A stretch of DNA of 64,000 nt. It comes from Halichondria panicea (Eukaryota; Porifera; Demospongiae; Suberitida; Halichondriidae). The position numbers and the translations under genes are program-made. Shown in pieces: positions 48,766 through 61,574 of the stretch. The stretch's first letter is position 1; every line of letters begins with the position of its first letter. The notes beneath the pieces were generated by a model. The model saw nothing but the letters and a program-made list of their open reading frames with translations. It did not search any database and was not told the origin of the DNA. Location: positions 661,001-725,000 of the forward strand of contig NC_087390.1 in the NCBI RefSeq assembly GCF_963675165.1. The letters are read 5' to 3'.

Positions 48766-49647
48766 ATGGATGATAAAGGGAAGAAAGAAGAGACCAAGTC
48801 CTTACTAGATGGTGAGGAGTAGATGATCTGTCTTTAAATAAACTGTATAATAATTGAACTTCATCACCTTGCACACACAACACACTGATACCTCTCTGTG
48901 CAGACAAAGATGACACGTTAACACCAGACGACAGTGGTGAGTGGGCGTGTGTGTGCAGTGTGATCGATGTGTATACCACAATTATTACCACAACGAGCTA
49001 AAATTTAATTACCATAATTTTATTCACACACTCAGATCGCGGAGTGGTTGCTCAAAATTGCTTTCACACACACTAGTGCGGAGGAGGAGGTGACACGATC
49101 GCTGGTACACTCTCATGATGGACTCTCACCACTGGCTGCACTACTCAAGGTCACTGATAACAAGGACCTCCTCATAGCCGTGACTGGGGCTGTCTGGAAG
49201 TGTAGCAAGAGCAAGGAAAATGTCATAAAGTGAGCTAGCTATGTATATCTGGAGCATTTATAGAATGGCAGCTTTCTGTGTGTGTGTGATGAACAAACAC
49301 ACACATAATTATACGTTGAGATATCTAATTGTTGATTTACTATTAATTTTTTGTCTGCTTTAGGTTCAAAGAGTTAAAAGCAGTTGAGCAACTGGTATCA
49401 CTGTTGGGCAATCAACCTGAAGAGGTACTACAATGAACTGTATAAACCTGTTTACAATCTAGCTACAGCAATGAATGATCCTCGTGATGCAGGTTCTGGT
49501 GAATATGGTGGGAGCTCTGGGAGAGTGTGCTTCTTGATTGGTGGGGTAGCCCTTCTCGTTCAGCTACTCACAGGCGCTAATCAACCACTCCTCATCAACA
49601 CCACCAATGCTGTGGGTGCCTGTGCACTGGACCAGGAGAGCATGGCG
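48766..49647 (+). pseudogene. ARMC4-like armadillo-repeat fragment (copy B)
   Basis: The exons parallel copy A: 48766-48811, 48904-48936, 49036-49229, 49364-49424 and 49493 to about 49647. The third exon here keeps the ARM frame ([33 protein letters not shown]). The fifth reads VLVNMVGALGEC, then loses about nine residues and the frame, and resumes as GGVALLVQLLTGANQPLL and NAVGACALDQES, matching ARMC4. The shared break after GALGEC in both copies means the gene was already damaged before duplication. Later ARM repeats are absent. The acidic leader exons join out of frame with the ARM exon, so their relation is unclear. Confidence 0.72.
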
Positions 49648-49833
49648 TACGTTACATTGTATAGCTTTATTAGGTTCAACCGTACAACCTTTTCACCTCA
49701 CTTGAACAAACATTTTACTCTAGACTAGTGCACAGTGTGGTCCCACTGTGTACACTGTAGGTAGCTGTATTGAGGTTGACCTTCGTAATAATTGTCACAA
49801 CTTTTATTGTTATACGTGTACTTACTGAATTCT

Positions 49834-50372
49834 ATACCATTGGAGTCCTTGTTAAAAAGCGCTTCTATCTATATGCTGTAGAGCTGATAAGCTTCAACCA
49901 GCTAAAAGTTTACATTTTCCATAGAAGTTCCTGGCATACTTGTCCACTACATAAAGCCGTAATTGACCACATAACTTCTGGGCAACTCAACCCAACCCAA
50001 ATAGAGACTTTAGCTAATGAGGGTTGACTATTCCCATTGTGTACACTGTAGGTGTAGCTAGTGGTTGACTAATGAGGGTTGACTATTCCCATTGTGTACA
50101 CTGTAGGTGTAGCTAGTGGTTGACTAATGAGGGTTGACTATTCCCATTGTGTACACTGTAGGTGTATAGCTACATAATTATAGTGGTTGGCTAAAAGTGT
50201 ATTCCTGTGAGTTTAGCCCAGAAATTATGTGGTCAATTATGGTGGACAAGTATGCCAGAACTTCTGTGGAAAATGCTAACTTTTAGTTGGTTGGAGTTTA
50301 CCAGCTCTACAGTGTTATAGATAGAAGTGCTTTTTAACAAGGAATCCAATGGTATATGAAACTTTGAATTTC
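49834..50372. repeat. Inverted repeat pair with 54-bp tandem between
   Basis: A left arm of about 150 bp (49834-49985, starting TATACCATTGGAGTCCTTGT) and a right arm (50212-50372) are imperfect inverse complements, probably a degraded foldback transposon. Between the arms, a unit of about 54 bp with GAGGGTTGACTATTCCCATT is repeated three times (about 50015-50170). Confidence 0.75.
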
Positions 50373-50454
50373 AGTGAAGTATGACAAAGTTATGACATAA
50401 TTATGATGGTCATGCAACCTCAACACAAAATTATATGAGTACACAGCTGTAAGT

Positions 50455-50594
50455 AGCTAGTGTTCAATGTGGACCCACTGGGTACACAGCTGTAGGGCTA
50501 GTGGTTAACTAGTCTTCAGTGTGGACCCACTGGGTACACAGCTGTAGGGCTAGTGGTTAACTAGTGTTCAGTGTGGACCCACTGGGTACACAGC
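50455..50594 (+). repeat. About 54-bp tandem repeat
   Basis: A unit with GTGTGGACCCACTGGGTACA and GGGCTAGTGGTTAACTAG occurs about three times, and again at 50764-50815 after an inserted element. A single interrupted unit is at 11037-11082 and 11986-12010, where the piggyBac-like element landed. Confidence 0.85.
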
Positions 50595-50763
50595 CAGGGT
50601 GTCATACAGGATTTTGAAGTAGAGGGGGGAAATGAGAAAAGTAACCAGAAAATGTTGCTAAAAAAAGGTCAACTGTTATTTCAATACCCAGCTATGGACA
50701 CTCAGTCATAATTAAAAGGGGGGGGATATCCCCCCTTTCCCCCCCCCCCTGTATGACACCCTG
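50595..50763. mobile_element. 169-bp inverted-repeat element, CAGGGTGTCATACAGG ends
   Basis: Perfect 16-bp inverted ends (CAGGGTGTCATACAGG and CCTGTATGACACCCTG) interrupt a tandem unit. ACAGC on both sides (50590-50594, 50764-50768) is a likely 5-bp target duplication. The interior has a G-run/C-run palindrome. No gene is seen. Confidence 0.85.
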
Positions 50764-50817
50764 ACAGCTGTAGGGCTAGTGGTTAACTAGTGTTCAGTGT
50801 GGATCCACTGGGTACAT

Positions 50818-50829
50818 CTCACCCCCCCC

Positions 50830-50890
<61 letters not shown>

Positions 50891-52020
50891 TTCTTGTTCT
50901 CCCCCACACACAGACATTTCTTGTTCTCACCCCCCCCACACACACACACACACACACATATTTTTTGTTCTCACCCCCCCACACACACATTTCTTGTTCT
51001 CACCCACCACACACACACACACATTTCTCTCATCCCTCCCCCCCCCACACACACACACACATTTCTTGTTCTCATCCCTCCCCCCCACACACACACATTT
51101 CTTGTTCTCACCCCTCCCCACACACACACACATTTCTTGTTCTCACCCCCAACCCCCCCCCACACACACACACACATTTTTTGTTCTCATCCCTCCCCCA
51201 CACACACACACATTTCTTGTTCTCACCCCCCCAAACGCACACACACATTTCTTGTTCTCGAGCCCCTCCCCACACACACACACACACATTTCTTGTTTTC
51301 CCTCCCCCCCACACACACACACATTTCTTGTTCTCACCCCCCACACACACACACATTTCTCTCATCTCTCCCCCCCCCCACACACACACACATTTCTTGT
51401 TCTCACCCCCCCCACACACACACACATTTCTTGTTCTCATCCCTCCCCCCCACACACACGTACATTTCTTGTTCTCACCCCCCCCCCCCACACACACACA
51501 CATTTCTTGTTCTCACCCCCAACCCACACACACACACACACACACACATTTTTTGTTTTCACCCCCCCACCCCCACACACACACATTTCTTGTTCTCACC
51601 CCTCCCCACACACACACACACACACATTTCTTGTTTTCCCTCCCCCCCCCACACACACACATTTCTTGTTCTCACCCCCCCCCCCCACACACACACACAC
51701 ATTTCTTGTTTTCCCTCCCCCCAACACATACACCACACACACACACACATTTCTTGTTCTCACCCCCCCCACACACACACACACATTTCTTGTTTTCCCT
51801 CCCCCTCACACGCACACACATTTCTTGTTAATTCTCACCCCCCCACACACACACACACATTTCTTGTTCTCACCCCCCCCAAACGCACACACACATTTCT
51901 TGTTCTCACCCCTCCCCACACACACACACATTTCTTGTTTTCACCCCCCCCCACACACACACACATTTCTTGTTCTCATCCCGTCCCCCCCCCCCCCACA
52001 CACACACACACACACACATT
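50818..52020 (+). repeat. C-run/CA/TTTCTTGTTCT minisatellite (third array)
   Basis: The unit type is the same as in the arrays at 12016 and 35393, here about 30 units after a long opening CA run. It ends in ACATTAAAGGTTTCTAATTT and CCCTAACCCTAACC before the carboxypeptidase last exon. Open frames of 340-450 codons over it are repeat artefacts. Confidence 0.93.
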
Positions 52021-52093
52021 AAAGGTTTCTAATTTTGTTATGTTCGGGTTAACCCTAACCCTAACCCCCACACACACATTTCTCCCTTCACAG

Positions 52094-52234
52094 ATAGGAG
52101 ATGATGTTGCCGGGTGTATGAGGACAGTGAACAAGTTTATGCAGGTGGTCGTGAGAGGGGGTGGGCACATTCTCCCGTTTGACCAGCCGGAGAGAGCACT
52201 CAACCTCATCCAGAACTTTGTGAACATGCAATAG
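52094..52234 (+). CDS. Carboxypeptidase (CPVL-like) last exon, copy 3
   Basis: The frame is open from the TTCACAG acceptor to the stop: IGDDVAGCMRTVNKF, VVVRGGGHILPFDQPERALN, FVNMQ. Compared with copy 1, GYV is changed to GCM. The catalytic-His segment is present. There are no upstream exons nearby, because the ARMC4 fragment lies on the other side of the minisatellite. Confidence 0.7.
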   Translation: MGDDVAGCMRTVNKFMQVVVRGGGHILPFDQPERALNLIQNFVNMQ

Positions 52235-52558
52235 CCTATTATAATTATGTTGTCTGGAAATGATCATGCTTCAAGTATAAGGATAAAAATAAAATCTATA
52301 ATTATAGTCGTGTCATTTAATATGTTGTTTGAAGAGAAGATTTTAATTACCAAATCAACGAAACGATCAAAAACAATTGCTATTAGAGACATAAATAATT
52401 ATGGAGTGTATAATTATTGTATAGAGTTTATACTCTCTGCCCAATGGTACACAAAAATATACTGTACATGTATAAGAAAGATAGCCACCGATTGGGAAGA
52501 CTTATAACATTTAGTATACAAACGAGACCATAACATAAAACAGGAGTCATACATACTA
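52235..52558. other. Intergenic 3' region between carboxypeptidase exon and NLR3
   Basis: This matches 15087-15398 and 36888-37214. It is AT-rich, probably the 3' untranslated sequence of the convergent genes. Confidence 0.5.
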
Positions 52559-55500
52559 CTAAATAAACACAATTCTTCGTCTGACATCAACGTACTCGGG
52601 ACATGTGACAATGTTGTTTTTTGTAATCTCAGAAGTGAGGAATTTTTTCAGTGTTTTGTTTTCAAACAGCCCCCTGATAATTGGGGAGTAGTCGGTGATC
52701 TCAGCAATGAGGTAAAACACCTCTAGAGTCTTGTTCTTGGCTAACACATTACCGACAGCTTCAGCCTCTTCAGTGGTAACAGTGTACGGTATGAACTTAC
52801 TGATTGGTGGCACATACAGACAGAGTATCAGGTGTTTAACTGTATTGTTTTCTCTCAATGCTTCCAAGGCGGGTAGTAGATCCCCTGGCAACTGTTTACA
52901 AAACCTAAGTTCAATGAATTGTAGAGTTGTATGAAACATTTGGGCCAGTTCAAACGTTCCGAAATTAAGCGGTTCATTATAAACTATACTAATAGGTGAC
53001 ATAGTTAGCTTAGTTAGACATGTGTTAACTTGCAGTCCCTGCATTAAATGACTCGGGCTACTTTTGAAATTCCTATAACGCAGTGTCAATTCCTCTAGAG
53101 ATGTGTCAGTCTGTAGATACTCACCAATAGCTTCATCAAAATCGCAGTCAAGGTTACATTTAAGTTCAAGGCTTTTAATGGAATGTAATCGATTGTCTTT
53201 GAGAGAACGTAAAACTTCACAGGCATTATCAGGACAATTCAAAGTTAGTGATTGCAAGTGCTGGGGGGTACAGAAATATTCAAATTGGCCCTTTATTTCA
53301 CTTTGGATATCGAGTTCTTTAAGTATCGGACAATTGAGTAGAGTACTAAAAAGCTGCTCAGATTGTGCGGGGGTCAAGTTAACACGGGAAGAGCATCGCA
53401 GATATTGTAAGCTTAGTTTCCAGTGGCTTAATATTGAAATTAATTTTCTGATAGTAGACTCTGAAAAAACCACATCTTCTGTTGAAAACATTGTTTTTGC
53501 TTTATCATTGGTAAATGGATATTCAGACAGTAAGATTTTCGTGTTGTTCCTTTTTAACTCAGTCACGTTCAATCCAATTGAAATACACCAATTATAAGCA
53601 TCTGTGGTAAGTGAGTCCTTACTAAAACGCGCTTGTACCAAATGTATCACCAACATTTCAATACTAGAATGTGCAATAAAGTCAGACAACAACTCTTCAT
53701 CAGCTGGCGATACTTGAGCACACTTCAAAACTTTCAAGCAGTGTTTTGGCTTCAAAATATCAAGTATTCGTATCACAGTGTCTCTTGAGATGCCAAAATC
53801 TAGCTCTACAACACTTAAGTTTGGAGATAGCTCTATAGTGTCAAATATTTTTAATTCACATGGAACCTCAGGCCCATCAAATTCAACGTCAATAATATTA
53901 CTGATAGTGACTCTTTCTAATTCGGGTAGTATCCTATCAGTGAGTGTATGCCAAGCAGATGGAATCTTGAATGTGGTAGACATTTTCAGATGCCTTACAC
54001 TTAGAGTAAAAGAAGGCAAAACTTTGTTGATTCCTGCTAATATCATTGATCTATCCACATAACTTTTATTAAACTTGAACATGTCCATTTCAGTTACTTT
54101 GAAATGAGCAGAAGCTACAACATAACCAAGTGCAAACTGATCAATATCATAATATAGCGGTGGTTCATACAGCACATTACAATACAAGTCCTTCATGGCT
54201 TGCACATTTTGGCTTTCATAGATCCACAGAATTTGATCAATTGAGAATCTACACATTCTCTCGGCTTTTGACGATCCTTTCTCATAGTACAAGTAAGGAG
54301 TTGGAAGTACACACTGTGTCCATGGGTCATCCAGTTTAGTCAATCCAGCTAAAAACAACAGAATCATCTTGTATGATCCATCATCATCAGCCTTCGTTTC
54401 AAACAAAATCAACTGCTCGTGTGGGGTTTTATTTTTCAAGACGTAAAATGCAGCGAGAAACTCTTGAAGTGTTAGATGAAGGAAATTGTAAGATGGAGAA
54501 CTGTTGCTTTTCATATATAAAGGATGTACACTGTTCATGAATCCAAGTGTGTTAGCATCAACAACATCTTCTTTGAGGAAAACCAATTGTTGTTTTTCTT
54601 TTGTTATTCCATTGTACGCAATTTGGCAGAGCTTATCAAAATGTAACTGAAGTGATGAAGGTAACTCACTCAGCTCACCACTCCAATCACTGTCTAAGTA
54701 CGCTGGATTGTCATTTAAATACCTTTCAATCACAACTCGAGAGTATGCAGTGTATAGTTCAGTTGTTGTATTAGGAAAGACGCTGCTTATTTTGTGATTT
54801 TTTCTATAAACATCAACTACAATTCTGGCATGAAGAGGGTTATACATTGCGCTAGAGATACGTGGATTAGAGTTAATGTATTCACGTAGTTCTGGTGGAG
54901 CCTCCTTATTTTTGATCATTAGATCAATGTATTCTTGAATTTGTTTGGAAGAAAACCCTAAGATTTCGATGAACTGATCAACTCTTGCGCTACAAGTAGG
55001 AGGTAGATCGCATACAGCCCAGGGCCTAGTAGTAACAAGCACGGTACTAGCTGGCAGAAGACGTCCGGATATTAGTTTCATAAAAATAGAATTTTTTGTT
55101 CTAAGAGATGGTGATAACTCATCCAGCCCTTCCAAAATGAAAAGAATACCGTGCCCATGATGATTTTGTATGATAGTAGTAGCAACAATATTTTTGGAAG
55201 CATCAGTATTTTCACATTGAAATAGATCAACTAATTCTACAGCTTCCTGAACATTCTCATCTCGAAGTCGGAGCAATACAACGAGGGAGTAATCTGTCCA
55301 AACTTCCCCATTAGCCCATCGTCTGCACAGCTCCCATGACAAAGTCGTCTTGCCTCCTCCAGGAGCCCCTTTAATGACAACTAGTTTAGAGAATTTGCCC
55401 TCTACTTTGGAAGCTATCTGGTCCATTGTGATTCTCTCTCTTGGAAATCTATTCAGTTTGCCTTTAACTATTTCTGACCAGGACTCTTCAATTTCCTCTC

Positions 55501-58341
55501 TGGATAAATGTTTACTTACATCCGCACATTCCAGGTTAACAAAGTGTTTAGTACACTGGAGAGGATATTTTTCATCAGCAGGGAGAGATCTTGTATCGTA
55601 AATACTTGTTAAGTATGATCGATAAATTCCTATTGCTTCATCTGGTTGGATGGTGGAATGATCACCGGACTTGGATTCTACAGTATAAAAGAATAATCAT
55701 GAAGCGAAGGTAATAATACAGTGGAATCTTCAATAATGGGCCCTCCAAACTAAGTAAACAGTGAGAAATACAACAAATAGGACTGCGCTTCCAACCCCAA
55801 ACGTTCATAGTCTTACATGAACAAATGCAGCAATCCCTGGGATGTGTCATTTACTCTATCACCATGCACTCACACAAACTACTGATTAGCTAACTCACTG
55901 GTTGGTCCAGGAGCCGTTGTGGACAATTTCTGCCTCTTACATGGCCCAGGTGAAGTATCGTCATCTGAAAGTAAGTAAAACATCGCTATACAAATGACTG
56001 AAGTACATAGTATTATATAAGTTCATGACTATAATATTATATATAGGTTGTAGTGAACTATCCACTCACATAATTATACTTAAGTACCAGGGCTTCATAG
56101 AAGGGGGGAACGAGTGCCCCCCCTGCATGGCAATTGTAAATTTTGTATGGCTATAACACACTGCCTGTGTCACACCAACCAAACAAAGAGCTCTGCCTTA
56201 ATAACAACCAATATAATGCCTTCTTTATACGAAGCTACTATTCTTCTACTCCAAATGTCCACAATTTCTTCTATTTGTAAGTACAGAGGGCAATTTAAGA
56301 GCGACTTCCATTAAGTGAGCTAGAAAGGCTTGTGTCGCTCAGTCTATGGCTTTTATCTGACAACTCATAGTACCATTCAGTGCAGGCAATTGAAACTAAG
56401 GTAGTTCAATTAAATTTCTGCGTTTTTATTACATTCCCCTATTTGCAAACCATACCGTATAGCGGGTGTATTTCGAGGGTATAAATGTTCGTGGTTTTCA
56501 CGGATAAGGCATGAACCGTGAACATTAAAACCGTGAATTTAATATTAAATGCGTGCATGCTGCAAAAAGGCCCTATTCCACGAAAATTAAATCTGCGAAA
56601 ACCTTTCTAAAGGCATTTCCACGAAAATGTATACCCTCGAAACATATATCCGCTATATACGGTAACCTTATAACACTGACACCATAGTTTATAAGAAAGC
56701 ACCAGATGCGATATATATGACAGTTTAAATACCTGGGGGGGCATGCCCTCAGATCCCCCCTAGATGGCCATGTATGTTAATCGCCTCCGCCCCCCCCCAT
56801 TCTTCTGAAATGTTGATTTTGCACCCCTGTCCATTTTTTCTGTATGAAGGCCTTAGTACTATTGACTATTCATAGAAATACTTTTAGCGTGGTCGTAAGT
56901 TACGTCATGACTATTCATACCTGTACATGCCTCCTCTATAGCCTCAGCCACATCATTCCGTGCAACTGTCGATGCTCTGAGACTCTGACATATTTCAGAA
57001 TAGGTGAGAGGGCCAGTCTTCAAGCGAGCAGCTATCATGTCACGTAGACAGGTTTGATTGTCTCGATGTTCATCTTTTATATTATTGAGGATGTCAAAGC
57101 CTAATCCCAGATCAAGTCCCAGGTTGAACCAGTTACCAGCGGCTTTTATCAGGTTCTTGTAAACAGAATTCAAATCATCGAGAGTCAGAATTGAGGCTAC
57201 AAAACAAATGATAAGTACAATGTCGTACACATGGTTTACACATGTATGTTCTATGAAATAGCTGATGAGCAATGTGTATGTTATATAAGCATACATGAAT
57301 AAACAGACTGAGACACCGCTTACTAAACGTTGGTCCAGGGTTTGCTTCAACATCTCCTGACTGCAACAGTAAGCGAAATATCAGTAACAGAATATACAGA
57401 CTGAGAGTGGGGGGCCGATTAGTGCTCTGAACTCTCACTAAGTCTTGGAACTTGATCGGCTTTTCTTGAGTATTAAAAAGTAAGAGTGACGTTTATAATT
57501 ATTGTGGCAGTAAATATTCAATTGATTACCTGATGTGGTTGAGTTCCATTGTTTCCGAGGGTTCCATCTCACCAAGCAGGCAGTGATGAGTGAGTAGCAG
57601 GTGATAAGCACAGCTGACAGAATGAGAACGGCCAGTGCACTCCCCCTCCATCCCAGCTCACAAGGAAACACTCCAGTCCAACTCAAGTCAACCACAGGGC
57701 AAGCAGGACGTGGGGGAGCTGTGTAGAGTTACATAAATATATTCATGTGCTATATTCATGTGCTGTGTCATCACAATTATGGGTAATGATCGAGATTCCG
57801 TGAATGCACTAATGCCTACTGTATAGTGGGTAATTTTCAGGGGACAAAATATTTGTGGTTCAGCAATAATTATTAAGACATCTCGTAGGTAATATAATAT
57901 TTTCGTGGTTGAGCTTGCAAAGGTATAGGCAAGGTCGCTTCATTCATGGATAAAATATTTGTGGTCAGACCTTTAACCACGAAAATCAAAAATATTTTGT
58001 TCCACGAAAATCACCCTCTATAACGGTATTTAAAACTGACCCTTTAAGTATATATTGTGGCTTATTAATAATTATGTTCTATATATACCAACGTGTATAT
58101 GATAAGAAATGTTATGCAATTATTGGTGAGTGTGCTTCACTGACTTACAGGAAAACGTTTGTAAGAAGAGTATGTATCTGATGGTGACCATAATGAGGTA
58201 GAGTTGGTAGAGGACAGGGGTGATCAACACAGAGGCAAGGCAGGCTCTGAGCTGCCAACTAGGTTTACGGAAAACCAGAGTAACATCATCTTCCAGATCA
58301 ATTGAGAGATAACGGGCATGTCTCTGAGATGTCATCTTCAT
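52559..58341 (-). CDS. 2A-containing Death-NACHT-LRR receptor, NLR3
   Basis: Six exons (58149-58341, 57530-57718, 57324-57464, 56921-57196, 55899-55964, 52559-55677) join in frame to 3984 nt and 1327 residues. The architecture is as in NLR1 and NLR2, with the 2A ending at Pro172, Death domain (NWFNLGLDLGLGFDILNNIK), linker with KRQKLS, NACHT (GAPGGGKTT, ILFILEGLDE) and leucine-rich repeats. The exon 3 acceptor used in NLR1 and NLR2 (TTTCTAG) is mutated here. The next AG, after ACTCA, keeps the phase and drops five residues, while a 6-base insertion adds two. It is the most diverged Death domain of the three. Introns carry two TATAGCGGGT-family elements. The predicted products are a 171-residue leader and a 1156-residue receptor. 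Confidence 0.87.
56453..56664. mobile_element. TATAGCGGGT-family inverted-repeat element in NLR3 intron
   Basis: The ends TACCGTATAGCGGGTG and CCGCTATATACGGTA are inverse complements. The inside has several CACGAAAA and TTTCGTGG motifs. It sits in the intron between the Death-domain and linker exons and is absent from NLR1 and NLR2. Confidence 0.75.
57331..57360 (-). other. 2A ribosome-skipping motif in NLR3
   Basis: SGDVEANPGP follows LYILLLIFRLLLQ. It is unchanged although the start of the same exon and the residue after the motif (TFS for TLG) have diverged, which supports selection on the motif. Confidence 0.92.
57818..58029. mobile_element. TATAGCGGGT-family element in NLR3 first intron
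   Basis: The sequence runs from TACTGTATAGTGGGTAATTT to AAAATCACCCTCTATAACGGTA, imperfect inverse complements. The inside has AAAATATTTGTGGT motifs. It is absent from the matching NLR1 and NLR2 introns. Confidence 0.7.
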
Positions 58342-58583
58342 GGTTCTGTCAGAAGACCATGCAACTGTGCAGCTCCAAGAGTCAAGACAAATAGTTGCTG
58401 AGAAGCTTTTTCTGTAGCGTTCAGTGCAGACTTTATGCCAAATAAATCTTTGTTTAGCCTTGACCTTTTGACTACGAGACCCTCCCCTTTTTTTGCAAAG
58501 ATACTCTTTCTTGCGATCTTTACCGTATACAACAATTTAGCTTGGAGTTGGTTGGAGCATAGATGGTTGAAGGTGCTCTCGTT

Positions 58584-58702
58584 GTTGGCTGAAGTTGCTT
58601 CTACTGAACAGCTCCCAGTGAAACTGTGTCAGGAATACCGAGTCAACAAACTGGGCAAGAGCTTCACCTTCCCCAGGGAGCACGCCTATCACACCATCAA
58701 AT
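58584..58702 (+). pseudogene. EAF first-exon fragment (second copy)
   Basis: The frame reads AEVASTEQLPVKLCQEYRVN, then KLGKSFTFPREHAYHTIK, to a GTGAGT donor. This is the undamaged form of the exon at 21238, resembling EAF1/2 N-termini. However, the start codon is TTG instead of ATG, and exons 2 and 3 are absent: homology to the EAF intron stops near 58870 and module DNA follows. It is therefore a duplicate fragment that cannot make full EAF. Confidence 0.65.
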
Positions 58703-59002
58703 GTGAGTCACAGTTTCTACCGTACTAAAAAGATATACCGCCATGCATACATACATAAATTTAATCTCCTTCAGTGAAGGATTATATAAACCAGTATGGT
58801 AGGAAGACTGTAGTGGCGTGTCTCCACCCCCTTAGCCTTAGTATAATGTCTAATAGATGTATTTTTTTGGCCGAATTTGTACACAACACTGATGGGCCTG
58901 GTATCGACTGCTTGCGCATGCGCTCTAATATCCCCCGGTATCTGGGGGCTTTGGATAACATCGTATATGCTTAGTAAAACAATGACATCATAATGGGCAG
59001 AG

Positions 59003-59210
59003 TACCGTATAGCGGGTAATTTTCGTGGAGTAAAATATTCGTTATTTTCGTGGGCAGGCTGACCTCCACGAAATTTTAACGTAGGCGTGGCTTATCGGAA
59101 CGTAGGAATACTGTGCAGCCACGAGACTAAACAAAATTTTTACTCACAAATACCACCGTTTCTCGAGTTGAACGAATTTTTACCCCACGAAACTTACCTG
59201 CTATACAGTA
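59003..59210. mobile_element. TATAGCGGGT-family inverted-repeat element
   Basis: The ends TACCGTATAGCGGGTAATTT and AAACTTACCTGCTATACAGTA are near inverse complements. Homology to the end of the mutase exon (TACTGCAGGACAG) starts directly after it, so the element lies at a duplication junction. Confidence 0.75.
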
Positions 59211-60795
59211 CTGCAGGACAGGTGTGTGAGGTGTGAGGGGTGTATGGGTGTGAAAGTACTAAGTCATGGAGTGTATGAGTCATCAATATTAGGGTGCTTC
59301 CCTACAGCAAATATGGTTAAGGGGAGGGTAAGTGCCAGCCAGTCTGTTCAAAGTGTGGTTGTAGATCAGAAGGTCAGGGCCATTATATTCATAGATTTAG
59401 GAATAATGGTTTGCTGTACTCCCCTTTGAGACCTCATACTTTGAATGTATTCACACTGATCCCAATAAGGGGTGTGTGCGCCAGACTAATCAGGGTTTCA
59501 TCTAGTAGGGGGCGGGGGGCGGAAGCTTACCCCCCAAAAGAGAGGGGTAAATAGGGAAGAGAGGGAGTTTGAGTACTAGACCCAACAATATCTAGACAGT
59601 CTTTTGCTAGAGGATAATTGGTCATCATCCATCATCTAGTCTTACCACAAATCTATTCATTGCTTTTGGTAGTACATGTGGTTTCTGGTGTATACTTGCA
59701 CAATTACAAGCCAGCATACCAAGAGTAGGGCTGTCCCAAAAAAATTTGCCTATTAGCAATTTTTCTTTCTATTATACTCAATCATTGTGATGTGATTCGT
59801 TGAAGGCACATATTCGTACTTATAGATAGATTTTAGTGTGTATCTTGTGTTAGAAGGTCAAGGCCATTATTCACATACTTAGGTCATTTGGTTTGCTATA
59901 CTCCCCTTTGAGACCTCATACTTTGACACTGATCCCAATAAGGGGAGGGTAAGCGCCAGTCAGTCTGTTTAAAATAGCTGTATAGCTTTATCATAGTACT
60001 ATGCATAATTACCCGAGGCTGTGCCGTGGCCAGCGGGTATAGTAGTCATCTGGTTTGTTTGTTTGTTTATGGCACAAGAGTTTGCTTCTGCGTTTACAGC
60101 ATGGATAGCCTTCACCCAACAAGTTAATACGTAGTTGCAGATTTTGATATAAAGCCTCGTTGTTGAATATAAGCGAGCAAAACTAAGAAGCTTAAACTTG
60201 CACGTTGGCAGCTAGCTAACTAACTACACGCGGCCTTTATTCGAGGTACCCTACTTATTTACAGCTGAAGTGATCCCGTACCAAGAACAATGGAACAGGG
60301 TCGCTAATAGAAAGCTAAAATTATGATTGTGGTTGTTGCTTATAATTATTATCCTAGCCCCAGAGCATACCCCACAGGAGCTATACTGAGACTCTAGGCT
60401 TCTTTGCTGACTTTGCTGTGATCCTAGTCCAGTACACTACTAAACTCCATTCTCAAAACTTTCAGCCTCTAGACTTTAATTGCTCCCGTACGTTACTTGC
60501 TGCTTAGCCTGCTTACATAACACCCTTAATTCTGATTTATGTGAACAGCCGAGGGTTAGCACTTAGTGCTCTAGTTAAACTTAACGTACTGAAGTTATGG
60601 CTGTTGAAAGATACATGTATGTTTAACTATAACCCCCCTCCGTTTATTCAATGGTTCGGGGACTCTTTCATCTGCCATAACTTGAATTCCAGGTATCCAA
60701 TTTCAACGCTTTTCTGACTTTCTGAAAGCAACCTTTCATATTTGAGAGATAAAAAAGCAATTCTTATTTCTGCTGCTACCTCTCACACACACACG

Positions 60796-60882
<87 letters not shown>

Positions 60883-61017
60883 CCATCGCCACCACAAAAC
60901 CTCTAGACAATTCCTGAGGTTTATTATCATAAAATCACCTCAACCAAGCAACCTACATTTATACAGATAAGACACCCACCCACCCACACACACGCACACA
61001 CACACACACACACACAG
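59211..61017. repeat. Non-coding module DNA
   Basis: This starts with the last bases of a mutase exon and its donor (CTGCAGGACAG, GTGTGTGAGG). It continues with the AATAAGGGG segments and the TAATTACCCGAGGCTGTGCC block (about 60007), with one 70-bp unit at about 60353-60422, and ends in CA microsatellites. No gene is seen. Confidence 0.65.
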
Positions 61018-61574
61018 GGACGGACGCAAGTGATGATGAATGCGTACGCTGACCTTGTGTTCCAGTTTGGAATGGCTGACGATAACTAAACCACTTACAT
61101 TTATTCAAGGACCAACACGGCTGTGCAGTACATCAAAGCTGAACGGTTTACGATGGCTTCAAGGTACACACACTATACACAGCATCAGAACTCTAGTCAC
61201 AGAGGCAACTCTAGTACTCAGTACCTGTACAGGAACCAACTACTGAAGCCACTGACTAACTACAATGTATGTGCATCACGTACCCCCTCTCGTCCACCAG
61301 GGTTCAGTACCTAGCAGTTAGTGAACATTGTAGCCAGCTCTGTGCTTGTCTAAGCTATTACTCAATGCAGCTGTTACGGTTTATTCGGTGGCCAATTCAC
61401 AGAAGCTCAGCATCCAAAATCCATTTCACATTCTCAAAGTAGGTATAACATGTTTGTGCCAACTGTTGCAGATTTTGGATGCTCTGCTCAACGGAGATCT
61501 GATACCGTATCCTACGTACTTGTACAACATGACTGGATCCACCAACTACTACAACATTCTCAGGACCTCGCTAG
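61018..61574 (+). pseudogene. Carboxypeptidase (CPVL-like) exons a and b, copy 4, broken
   Basis: Exon a (61018-61163) has a stop, with GATAACTAA in place of GAGAACCAA (TAA at 61087-61089), and a one-base deletion (GGTTTACG for GGTTTTACG). Exon b (61472-61574) is open, with ILDALLNGDL and NMTGSTNYYN. The copy is clearly non-functional. Confidence 0.8.
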
